DNA from: Bacillota bacterium
GTDB taxonomy: Bacteria > Bacillota > Clostridia > Christensenellales > CAG-138
DNA: 33,207 nt
Reading direction: 5' to 3'
Assembly: GCA_016282255.1 (NCBI GenBank)
Contig: JAEEKE010000138.1
Span: forward strand, 1-33,207
Shown here: piece after piece, positions 8,380 through 15,843 of the stretch
How positions within the stretch are numbered: the stretch's first letter is position 1
Layout: each line of letters opens with the position of its first letter
The notes under the pieces: generated by a model
What the model was told of the DNA's origin: nothing
The model's input: the letters and a program-made list of their open reading frames with translations, nothing else
The model's database searches: none
Made by a program: the position numbers and the translations under genes

Positions 8380-9981
8380 TTATAGATCCGCCGGGCGGTA
8401 CTTTGCGATTATCCGTTCCGCGGCGCGGATACCGTCGACCGCTGCGCTCACGATACCTCCTGCGTAGCCCGCGCCTTCACCGACGGGATAGAGTCCCTTC
8501 AGCCTTGTAGCTTCGCCGGATTCATCGCGCATTATTCTGACGGGCGCGCTCGAGCGGCTCTCGACTGCGGTCAGCACCGCGTCGTACATATCGAAGTTCT
8601 TTATCATTCTGGCAAACTGCCCGATGCCTTCCTTTATGCCGTTCGTGATGGTGGGAGGCATGCATTTGGAGATATCCTTCGGGACAACGCCGGGTCTGTA
8701 TGTCGGGTCGACGGAGCCGAAGCCGGTCGGCTTTCTGTTGTTGATAAAGTCGCCGACGCGGATCGCCGGGGCGGAGTAGTCGCCGCCGCCGAGACGGAAA
8801 GCCGCATTCTCGATCTTTTCCTGGAAGATCATGCCGCCGAGGGGCTGATTGCCGAAATCGGAAGGATTGACCTGAACGATTATTGCGGAATTCGCGTTCC
8901 TCCCGTCGCGCGCATGATAGCTCATGCCGTTGGTCACCACCTGGTCGACGTCGGAGGAGGAAGCCACCACGAATCCGCCCGGACACATGCAGAAGGTATA
9001 GACGCCGCGTTCGCCGCTCTTGCCCGTAAGGCGGTATTCGGCCGCGCCGAGGCGAGGGTGACCTGCGAATTTACCGTACTGCGACCTGTCGATCATATCC
9101 TGCGGATGCTCTACGCGAACGCCGACTGCAAAGGGCTTCGGCGTCAGCTCCAGACCGCGCGCAAGCAGCATGCGGTAGGTATCCCTTGCGGCCTGACCGA
9201 CGGCAAGCACCGCGGCGCAGCATTTGATCCTTTCAGACTCGTTTACGGTGACTGCGGTTATTTCGCCGTCCTTGCTTTCGAGATCGGTCATCCTCGACCC
9301 GAAGCGGATCTCAACGCCCATGTTCTCAAGCGCTTTGCGCATATTGAAGACGACCTTCGACAGCACGTCCGTTCCGATATGGGGCTTTGCCTCAACGGCG
9401 ATGCTCTCGTCGGCCCCGAATCGGATGAGCGTGTCGAGCACGTCCTTTGAGCGGGGATCCTTTATCCTTGTGGTCAGCTTTCCGTCGGAAAAAGTGCCCG
9501 CGCCGCCTTCGCCGAACATGATGTTGCTGCTCGGGTCGAGCTGTGCCTTCGTAAAGAACGTATTGACGTCGCGTCTGCGTTCGTTGAGGGCTTTGCCGCG
9601 CTCGATGACTATTACCTTATATCCAAAGCGCGCAAGCTCGTATGCGGCAAAGAGTCCCGCGGGACCCAGGCCAACAACAACGACCGGCTCGGTCTGCGTC
9701 CTGTCTCCGAAAACAGGTTCGAAAGGCTTATACTCGGGCGCCCGTCCGACATTCTTGAATTCAAGCTCCGAGATGCGCTTCGCGTTTTCGTCCGATATGT
9801 CGAACAATACCGAATAAATGCTGCGGATATCGGCCTTATCCCGCGCGTCAAGCGAATGCCTGACGATGCGGATATTGCTTATCTCATCGGCATTTATCCT
9901 GATTCTTGAGGCGAGAACAAGCTTCAACGCCGATTCTTCGGCGTTGAAGGGAAGATCGAGATTTTTAGCCAAAAGCTGCAT
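8380..9981 (-). CDS. NAD(P)/FAD-dependent oxidoreductase, COG2509 family
   Basis: A 533-residue flavoprotein. An N-terminal module of about 95 residues precedes the FAD-binding Rossmann motif VVVGLGPAG (101-109) followed by VIVIERG (124-128 region). Further features are GEGGAGTFSDGKLTTR, an AVGQAARDT segment, GVYTFCMCPGGFVVA and the C-terminal YPVGEGAGYAGGI motif, typical of the family I know as uncharacterised FAD-dependent dehydrogenases (COG2509). Substrate and partner are unknown. The MCPGG motif carries a cysteine conserved in this family by my recollection. The start ATG at 9981 has GGAG about 11 bases upstream. It lies 40 bp after cdaR and 16 bp before the P-loop ATPase. Confidence 0.9.
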   Translation of the reverse strand: MQLLAKNLDLPFNAEESALKLVLASRIRINADEISNIRIVRHSLDARDKADIRSIYSVLFDISDENAKRISELEFKNVGRAPEYKPFEPVFGDRTQTEPVVVVGLGPAGLFAAYELARFGYKVIVIERGKALNERRRDVNTFFTKAQLDPSSNIMFGEGGAGTFSDGKLTTRIKDPRSKDVLDTLIRFGADESIAVEAKPHIGTDVLSKVVFNMRKALENMGVEIRFGSRMTDLESKDGEITAVTVNESERIKCCAAVLAVGQAARDTYRMLLARGLELTPKPFAVGVRVEHPQDMIDRSQYGKFAGHPRLGAAEYRLTGKSGERGVYTFCMCPGGFVVASSSDVDQVVTNGMSYHARDGRNANSAIIVQVNPSDFGNQPLGGMIFQEKIENAAFRLGGGDYSAPAIRVGDFINNRKPTGFGSVDPTYRPGVVPKDISKCMPPTITNGIKEGIGQFARMIKNFDMYDAVLTAVESRSSAPVRIMRDESGEATRLKGLYPVGEGAGYAGGIVSAAVDGIRAAERIIAKYRPADL

Positions 9982-10021
9982 GTGATGCTGACTCCGTTTT
10001 AAAGGTTTGCTTTCCGTTTCA

Positions 10022-11512
10022 TCACGGATTCGAGGCAGGCGTTATAGTGCATATGACAGAGCTTATATTGATTACGGTGCTGCTGTCGGAATACCATTCG
10101 GGCTCGGTTTCGAACGAGAGGGTGGGTTTGATCTCATGCGTTCCGCTCGTATAGCCGGAGACGTCGAGCACGAGCAGCAGATCGCTTGCATTGATCCCCT
10201 TGATGAGCCGTGCCGGCCCGCTGATCTCGACCGTGCAGTAGGTGCTGCTGTACTGATAATTGTGAGCCGCGTTGTCCTCGCCGATGACGTTTTCGCTGAT
10301 GCGTACCGTCAGTATGCGCGTGGTCGTTTTATCAACTACCTCAACTGTGATTATGAAATTGTTGTCCGAAAGCAAGGTGATGTCGGACGGCAGTCCGATA
10401 AGGCTGGCCTTCTGCGTGTAGACTCCCGCTTCGGTAAAGTTGGAGATATTGATCGGCTCGATATAGACGCTGTCGGGTATCGAATCGAGCACGCTCTTCT
10501 GCGCGGCAATGCTCAGGTATGCGGGCTTGACGGTGATGCTGCCGATCTCGTAATCAGCGGAGAGCGAGCCCACGGTCTCGATGTACTGATCGAGTGGCAG
10601 GTCGATGCAGGGAAGTATCTCCATGCGGACGCTCGCGGAGGGTACCGTGTCGACCACAACGCTTGAATCGACTTCGTTCCCGTCGCTGTCAAGCAGCTTG
10701 CAGGTGAAGGATTCGGTTATGCGCTTGGTCCTGCCCGTCAGGTCTATCGAGCAGACGGCGCTCGTGATATTGCTTATATTGCTCTCGGCGCCGGAGATCT
10801 CGATCGTCGAGCTGACGAGCTTCGGTTCATCATGCCAGTAGCCCTCGGGCAGCTCGCCCTCGAGCACGCAGGTGACCGGAATGGTGCGCTTGAGGAGCTT
10901 CTCAACGGTTATCGTGATGGTCGAAGGCTCCACGGAATCGACGGTGCCGATGGCGGAGGTCGCGACGATCCTGCGGGTATAAGTGCCCGGTTCGCGGATA
11001 TCGCCGAGGCTGACCGTCGCGGTCACGATGTCGCCCACGGCTTTATCGAAGCGGGGGAGATCGTTAAGCGTCGTCCTGACGAACACCTCGACGTTTGAGA
11101 GGATCTGATCGATATCGCCGCTGATGATGAGGTCGCGCGATTTGAGGTCGGCCTCGTTGCCGCCCGCAAACGTGAGCCTGACGTTTTCGACGCGCTTGAT
11201 GCGCACGGGGTTCTCGCTCATGAGGACGTAGCCCCACAGCGTCAGCGCGATCAGCACGGCGATGATCGCGTAACGGATCTTTCTGAAAACCGTACGCTTG
11301 TACCAGGGCAGATCCTTTTCGTCCGCCTTTGCGACTTCGCCTTCAATGCGTTTGAAATTGCCGGTGGCGCCTTCGCGCATCATGCGTTCGCGCTCGCGTT
11401 CAAGCGCTTCGCGGCGGCGTTCCTCATAACGATCCTCGAAGGACAGCTCCTCAAAATCACGCATCGCATCGCTGCGTTCGTTATTCGTTTCAGGATTGTT
11501 TTTTCTTTCCAT
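10022..11512 (-). CDS. cdaR: YbbR-domain protein CdaR (regulator of diadenylate cyclase CdaA)
   Basis: A 496-residue protein with a charged cytoplasmic N-terminus (about 1-75, with an RERERM-type helix), one membrane segment at about 80-98 (IRYAIIAVLIALTLWGYVLM) and a long extracellular beta-rich region made of several YbbR repeats. In Bacillus the gene order cdaA-cdaR-glmM is conserved, and CdaR binds CdaA in the membrane to tune c-di-AMP synthesis. Here glmM does not follow. I place the start at the ATG at 11512 (MERKNN), which has AGAGGAT upstream and overlaps the end of cdaA by 23 bp; a longer frame reaching 11569 lacks support. An ATG at 11464 has no ribosome site. Confidence 0.92.
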   Translation of the reverse strand: MERKNNPETNNERSDAMRDFEELSFEDRYEERRREALERERERMMREGATGNFKRIEGEVAKADEKDLPWYKRTVFRKIRYAIIAVLIALTLWGYVLMSENPVRIKRVENVRLTFAGGNEADLKSRDLIISGDIDQILSNVEVFVRTTLNDLPRFDKAVGDIVTATVSLGDIREPGTYTRRIVATSAIGTVDSVEPSTITITVEKLLKRTIPVTCVLEGELPEGYWHDEPKLVSSTIEISGAESNISNITSAVCSIDLTGRTKRITESFTCKLLDSDGNEVDSSVVVDTVPSASVRMEILPCIDLPLDQYIETVGSLSADYEIGSITVKPAYLSIAAQKSVLDSIPDSVYIEPINISNFTEAGVYTQKASLIGLPSDITLLSDNNFIITVEVVDKTTTRILTVRISENVIGEDNAAHNYQYSSTYCTVEISGPARLIKGINASDLLLVLDVSGYTSGTHEIKPTLSFETEPEWYSDSSTVINISSVICTITPASNP

Positions 11513-12344
11513 TCTTAAAGATCCTCTTGGTCCATTCAGCAAAGGATTTGCTCGTTTCGGGGGCGGCAAAGAGCTTTTCGAGCAGCTCTATCAGCGCCGC
11601 TTTATCGAGATAGCGGATAAGCTTGCCGTTGTCCGCATAGGATATGACGCCCGTTTCCTCGGATACCACCAGCGTTATGCAGTCCGAAACCGCGGAGATG
11701 CCGAGCGCCGCCCTGTGCCTCGTGCCGAGCTCCCTTGAGATATTCGGGTCGCTGAAGAGGGGAAGGACGCAGGCCGCATAATGGATCCTTCCGTCCCTGA
11801 TGATGACCGCACCGTCGTGCAGCGGGGTATTCGGCTCAAAGATATTCTCGACCAGCGCGCCGGAGATGCTTGCGTCGACGTAGGTGCCGGTCGCGAAGAA
11901 TTCATCGAGCTTAACGTTCCTCTCAACGACGATCAGCGCGCCGACCTTGCGCTTTGAAAGCCGGATCAGCGAGGAGGAGAGCTCCTTGACGATCGCGTCG
12001 CTGTCCTGCTTGCTGCGGTCGCTCAGGTTAAAGTTGAATCTGCCGCCTATATGGGCAAGGCCGCGCCGCAGCTCCGGCTGGAACAGAACGAATACTATGA
12101 CGATTCCCGAAACGAGGAGGTTGTTCATAAGGTAGCTGACCGTGTACATGTTGAACAAGGTGCTTAGCAGCATGATGATCAGCAGCGCGCCGAGACCCTT
12201 GAGCAGCTGGTACGCCCTCGTGTTTATCGAAACGTCTATTATCTTGTAGATCAGAAATGCGATAATGAGGATATCGAGCAGGTCCTGAAAGCGGAACTGC
12301 GCAAATCCGTTGCCTATCGCGTTTATAATATCGTTAAAGTGCAT
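11490..12344 (-). CDS. cdaA: Diadenylate cyclase CdaA
   Basis: A 284-residue membrane enzyme that makes cyclic di-AMP from two ATP. Three membrane segments lie at about 22-39, 48-66 and 72-90, followed by the DAC (DisA_N) catalytic domain. Both catalytic signatures are present: HDGAV (176-180, the DGA motif) and TRHRAALG (208-215, the RHR motif). Length and layout match CdaA rather than DisA or CdaS. The ATG at 12344 has a strong GGGAGGA site. It is the first gene of the minus-strand cluster and overlaps cdaR, as expected for a cyclase and its regulator. c-di-AMP controls potassium and osmotic balance and cell wall state in Gram-positive bacteria; that role is known for the family and inferred here. 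Confidence 0.96.
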   Translation of the reverse strand: MHFNDIINAIGNGFAQFRFQDLLDILIIAFLIYKIIDVSINTRAYQLLKGLGALLIIMLLSTLFNMYTVSYLMNNLLVSGIVIVFVLFQPELRRGLAHIGGRFNFNLSDRSKQDSDAIVKELSSSLIRLSKRKVGALIVVERNVKLDEFFATGTYVDASISGALVENIFEPNTPLHDGAVIIRDGRIHYAACVLPLFSDPNISRELGTRHRAALGISAVSDCITLVVSEETGVISYADNGKLIRYLDKAALIELLEKLFAAPETSKSFAEWTKRIFKNGKKKQS

Positions 12345-12419
12345 TCTGTCCTCCCAAACACACTCATCGGTTTTCGGTTCGAATACGGGCTTTATTGCCC
12401 GCAGGTCCAGAATACTCCA

Positions 12420-12458
12420 ATGTATCCATAAAACCTATTATATCATAACACATCTTGA
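12420..12458 (-). promoter_or_regulatory. Possible promoter of the cdaA cluster
   Basis: Reading the minus strand, a perfect TATAAT (plus positions 12442-12437) lies about 93 bases before the cdaA start. The -35 is weak (TTTCTT at a 16-base spacing). No better candidate is seen in the 270 bp between cdaA and pepF. Confidence 0.4.
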
Positions 12459-12541
12459 AAGAAATTTGAACAGGTTTTTCAAAATCTTTTTAAATGTATA
12501 TAGTCGGTCGCCGTTTTTCCGCCGAATTCTTATGCCCGATA

Positions 12542-12572
12542 TGTGGATTATTGAGGCCGTTTATGTTATAAT
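12542..12572 (+). promoter_or_regulatory. Promoter of pepF, extended -10
   Basis: TGTTATAAT at 12564-12572 is an extended -10 element. The -35 region at 12544-12549 (TGGATT) is a poor match, which is usual when the TGn extension is present. The predicted start of transcription is near 12579, 36 bases before pepF. Confidence 0.6.
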
Positions 12573-12614
12573 CCCTGTGAATAATAGCGGAACCGATCCG
12601 CACAGGAGGTTAAC

Positions 12615-14417
12615 ATGGCAAAAACAACAAGGATCCCCAAGCGCAGCGAGGTCAAAAAGGAATACACCTGGGCGCTTGAAGACATCTTCGCATCCGACGA
12701 GCTTTGGAACGAAGCGCTTGAAGAGCTCCGCACGGTCCCCGAAAAGATCTCCGCTTTCAAAGGTCATCTTGCCGACAGCGCGGATAAGCTCTTTGAATAT
12801 CTGCAGTACTACGACGAAATCGAGGTCAAGCTGACCCGCGTCGCCGAATACTGCATGCGCAAGGCCGATGAGGATACCGGCAACAGTTTCTATCAGGGCA
12901 TGAAGGGCCGCTTTATGAACCTGTACGTGGCCGTGGCAAGCGCTTCGAGCTTCGATACCCCCGAGCTGCTCGCCATTCCCGACGACGTCCTTTCCGGCTT
13001 CTATACCGCAAAGCCCGAGCTCGTACTCTATCGCCGCAAGCTCGATAAGCTCCGCAGCCAGAAGGAGCACATCCTTTCCGACTCCGAGGAAAAGCTCCTT
13101 GCTTCTGTCAGCGAGGTCGCGGACTCCGCCTCCGAGATCGCTTCGAGCTTCCGCAATGCCGATCTTAAGTTCCCCGCGATACACGACTCCGAAGGCAGCG
13201 AGCTGCAGGTCACGCAGGGCTCGTACATCCCCCTGCTCGAGAATGCCGACAGGGAGGTCCGCAGGCAGGCCTTCGAATCGCTCCACGGCACCTTCGATTC
13301 CTTTAAGAACACCTCCGCCGCCTTCCTCAACGCGCAGATGAAGCAGCTCACCTTCTTCTCGCAGGCAAGGAAGTACGGAAGCAATCTCGAGGCCGCGCTC
13401 TCACGTACCGAGGTCCCCGTTTCCGTCTATCACAACCTGATCGACACTGTGAACGCGAACCTTAAATACCTGCATAAATACGTTTCGCTCCGCAAGAAGC
13501 TGATGGGCCTTGACGAGATCCATATGTACGACCTCTACACGCCGATCATCGCGGACGCCGACAGCGAGATCCCCTATGAAAAGGCCAAGGAGATCATCAT
13601 GGAGGCCCTAAAGCCCCTCGGCGAGGATTATCTCAAGGTGCTCAAGTCCGGCTTCGACAACCGCTGGATCGACGTCTACGAAAACGAGGGCAAGCGCAGC
13701 GGCGCGTACTCCGCCGGCGGCGATCCGCATCCCTATGTGCTGCTCAATCAGAAGGACACGCTCGACAGCATGTTCACTATCGCGCACGAGATGGGCCACT
13801 CGATGCACACCTATTATTCGATGAAGAACCAGCCCGTGGCGTACCGCGACTACGTGATCTTCGTTGCCGAGGTCGCTTCCACCTGCAATGAAGTTTTGCT
13901 CATGCGCCATCTGCTCTCCAAGACCGAGGATAAGAAGGAGCGCGCATATCTGCTCAACCACTTCCTCGAGCAGTTCCGCGGCACAGTTTACCGCCAGACC
14001 ATGTTCGCCGAGTTTGAGCTTTGGATGAACGAAAAGGTCGAGGCGGGGGAGACCCTGACCGCCGATCTGATGAACGACGCCTACTATGCGCTCAATAAAA
14101 AGTATTTCGGCGACGATATCACGGTCGATAAGCTGATCTCCGTCGAGTGGGCACGCATCCCGCATTTCTTCTACAACTACTATGTGTTCCAGTACGCGAC
14201 CGGCTTCTCCGCCGCTGTCGCCATAGCGAACCGCATCCTCAATGAAGGTCAGCCTGCGGTGGACGATTATCTCCGTTTCCTCAGCGGCGGCTCGCATACC
14301 GACCCGATCTCCCTGCTCAGGATCGCCGGAGTGGATATGGCCTCGCCCAAGCCGATCGAGGACGGCCTGAGGCTGTTCGGCGAGCTGATCGACGAAATGG
14401 CCGAGCTGACGAAGTAA
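12615..14417 (+). CDS. pepF: Oligoendopeptidase F (M3B zinc metallopeptidase)
   Basis: A 600-residue cytosolic peptidase of standard length for PepF, which degrades short peptides. An N-terminal helical region with the SEVKKEYTWALEDIF opening precedes the catalytic M3 domain. The zinc site is HEMGH (391-395) with Glu419 in FVAEVAS as the probable third ligand. The late ARIPHFFYNYYVFQYATG segment is the substrate-binding signature of the family. The ATG is preceded by an ideal AGGAGG. The gene stands alone with its own extended -10 promoter and a terminator hairpin 30 bases after the stop. Confidence 0.96.
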   Translation: MAKTTRIPKRSEVKKEYTWALEDIFASDELWNEALEELRTVPEKISAFKGHLADSADKLFEYLQYYDEIEVKLTRVAEYCMRKADEDTGNSFYQGMKGRFMNLYVAVASASSFDTPELLAIPDDVLSGFYTAKPELVLYRRKLDKLRSQKEHILSDSEEKLLASVSEVADSASEIASSFRNADLKFPAIHDSEGSELQVTQGSYIPLLENADREVRRQAFESLHGTFDSFKNTSAAFLNAQMKQLTFFSQARKYGSNLEAALSRTEVPVSVYHNLIDTVNANLKYLHKYVSLRKKLMGLDEIHMYDLYTPIIADADSEIPYEKAKEIIMEALKPLGEDYLKVLKSGFDNRWIDVYENEGKRSGAYSAGGDPHPYVLLNQKDTLDSMFTIAHEMGHSMHTYYSMKNQPVAYRDYVIFVAEVASTCNEVLLMRHLLSKTEDKKERAYLLNHFLEQFRGTVYRQTMFAEFELWMNEKVEAGETLTADLMNDAYYALNKKYFGDDITVDKLISVEWARIPHFFYNYYVFQYATGFSAAVAIANRILNEGQPAVDDYLRFLSGGSHTDPISLLRIAGVDMASPKPIEDGLRLFGELIDEMAELTK

Positions 14418-14446
14418 GCATTTTAGGAACATGCCCCTAAACGCAC

Positions 14447-14488
14447 GCGAGCCGGGAAGCGCATTCCCGGCTCGCTGTTTACTGTTCT
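14447..14488 (+). terminator. Rho-independent terminator of pepF
   Basis: A 12 bp stem (14447-14458 with 14464-14475) and a 5-base loop, followed by a T-rich but interrupted tract ending in TTCTTTTTG. It lies between pepF and the convergent regulator gene. On the minus strand no T-tract follows the stem, so it serves mainly the plus strand. Confidence 0.8.
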
Positions 14489-14494
14489 TTTTGT

Positions 14495-15649
14495 TTACTC
14501 TTCATCCTTGTTCTGTTCATCGTCCTCCGGTTTCCAGCCGTTGAGGATATAATCACGCATCGCGTTGAATTTGTCGTAAACGGTGCGCTTATTAAGCGTA
14601 TAGAGCATTCGATATCCGGTCACCTCCTGAGTGATCAGATTGTTTCCGGTAAGCTTTTCAAGGTGATAATACATCGCGCTGCGAGTGCAATTGAAGCTTT
14701 GCGCAAGCTCCTGCCCGTAGGAATGCTTGTCGCAAAGGTCGTGCAGCATACTGAACCGCGTAGGGTCGGAGATCAGTTTGAGAGTATATAAAAATGCATC
14801 CGGGCCAGTAACTTCGCTGCCGTTTTTCGAGATACCGAAACAGACGTAGATGCCGAGAAAGATCTGGACGTCTTTCTTTTCCGGATCGCCCATGCTCGGC
14901 GAAGCAATCATACTGACGAGATTCAAGGACGTGAGACTCGGACGAATGCGCAAAGAAGCGATCTCTTTAGGCTTGAAATCCATATTGAGCCTCTTAAGCA
15001 CATGCTCGAACCCGCCAAGGCTTTCAATAGCAGTATCGGCTTCGTTGAGCAGTCCTTCAAACTCCGCGCTCATTCCTCTGATCGCATCAGCGACCGAACA
15101 CACGAGTGGACGAAGCTTTTCGAGGTGCTGAAGCGGATTGAGCACCATGTCGATAAACAGCCATTTATCATCAAGTTTAATCAGTATTTTATCCGCAAGC
15201 GATACAAGCTCGTTTATGCTTTTGACGTCATGCTGCTCGTCAGTGGCATAGGAGGAGAATAGATGCGTTGAAAACTGCGCGATTATCCTATCCTGATCCG
15301 CAGTTTTATAGAAATCAACAATACTGTCAAAGTCGATCGGTTCATTCAGCACTACCATTGGACGCAGCAGCAGCTGGCCGAGATTGACTTCATTGGCAGA
15401 AGACAGCGAATTGACTGTCTGCAGAGGAGAAAAATAACGCAGCATAAGGTCGTCAGGCTCGAAAAGCTCGTCAAGCCTTTGCTCCAAATCGACGATTCTT
15501 TCGATGTTTTTCCAGATTCCTCCATTGGTATTGAAATGGCTCTGCGTAGGCAGCTCCTTTATCCTTGTGCTTGCACGGCTCTTGGAAAAACGCTGCGAAA
15601 GGTAAATTACGGCATCATAGCAGGGGGCGATGTCTTTTAGGTAGAACAT
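14495..15649 (-). CDS. Winged-helix (ArsR-like) transcriptional regulator with large N-terminal domain
   Basis: A 384-residue protein. Residues about 285-355 form a winged helix of ArsR type: LKLISDPTRFSMLHDL (helix 1-2), YGQELAQSFNCTRSAMYYHLEKL (turn and recognition helix) and a wing around GYRMLYTLN. The first 280 residues are helical and I do not recognise them; they may sense a ligand or mediate assembly. The start at 15649 is chosen because AAGGAG precedes it; an upstream in-frame ATG at 15709 has no ribosome site. The gene is divergent from the LRR-dockerin gene, with promoters for both in the shared 194 bp gap, so it is a good candidate regulator of that gene or itself. Codon use is more AT-rich than in the neighbouring pepF and tldD. 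Confidence 0.82.
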   Translation of the reverse strand: MFYLKDIAPCYDAVIYLSQRFSKSRASTRIKELPTQSHFNTNGGIWKNIERIVDLEQRLDELFEPDDLMLRYFSPLQTVNSLSSANEVNLGQLLLRPMVVLNEPIDFDSIVDFYKTADQDRIIAQFSTHLFSSYATDEQHDVKSINELVSLADKILIKLDDKWLFIDMVLNPLQHLEKLRPLVCSVADAIRGMSAEFEGLLNEADTAIESLGGFEHVLKRLNMDFKPKEIASLRIRPSLTSLNLVSMIASPSMGDPEKKDVQIFLGIYVCFGISKNGSEVTGPDAFLYTLKLISDPTRFSMLHDLCDKHSYGQELAQSFNCTRSAMYYHLEKLTGNNLITQEVTGYRMLYTLNKRTVYDKFNAMRDYILNGWKPEDDEQNKDEE

Positions 15650-15677
15650 AGTTTTCGGCTCCTTCTTATGGTTCTGG

Positions 15678-15712
15678 ATTATAATACAATATTCTTTTTC
15701 AAAAATCAAGCT
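15678..15712 (-). promoter_or_regulatory. Probable promoter of the winged-helix regulator
   Basis: On the minus strand a perfect TATAAT (plus positions 15683-15678) lies about 29 bases before the start codon, with AT-rich sequence and TTG-containing but poorly spaced -35 candidates upstream. Confidence 0.45.
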
Positions 15713-15721
15713 AAATGAGTA

Positions 15722-15750
15722 TTGACAATTCTAAAAGCTAATGTTATTAT
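15722..15750 (+). promoter_or_regulatory. Strong sigma-A type promoter of the LRR-dockerin gene
   Basis: Consensus TTGACA (15722-15727), a 17-base spacer and TATTAT (15745-15750), with a TG extension at 15742-15743. Transcription should start near 15757, immediately at the left arm of an inverted repeat. Confidence 0.8.
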
Positions 15751-15754
15751 TAAT

Positions 15755-15805
15755 GCATAATAGTGGTTAATCATAATTCAGGCCGTTATGATTGCCATAT
15801 TATGC
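15755..15805. promoter_or_regulatory. Nested inverted repeat downstream of the promoter (possible operator or leader hairpin)
   Basis: Two nested pairs of arms: outer GCATAAT (15755-15761) with ATTATGC (15799-15805), and inner AATCATAA (15769-15776) with TTATGATT (15786-15793). Both are perfect. The element covers the predicted transcription start of the dockerin gene and its leader. It could bind the divergent winged-helix regulator or fold in the RNA. Confidence 0.7.
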
Positions 15806-15843
15806 CGGTTATAGGATAAGCCGGAGAAAATAAGGAGGTTATT

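Noticed and set aside
12561-13286. 241-codon open frame antisense to the start of pepF
   Set aside because: Shadow of pepF, which has its own promoter, ribosome site and catalytic motifs.
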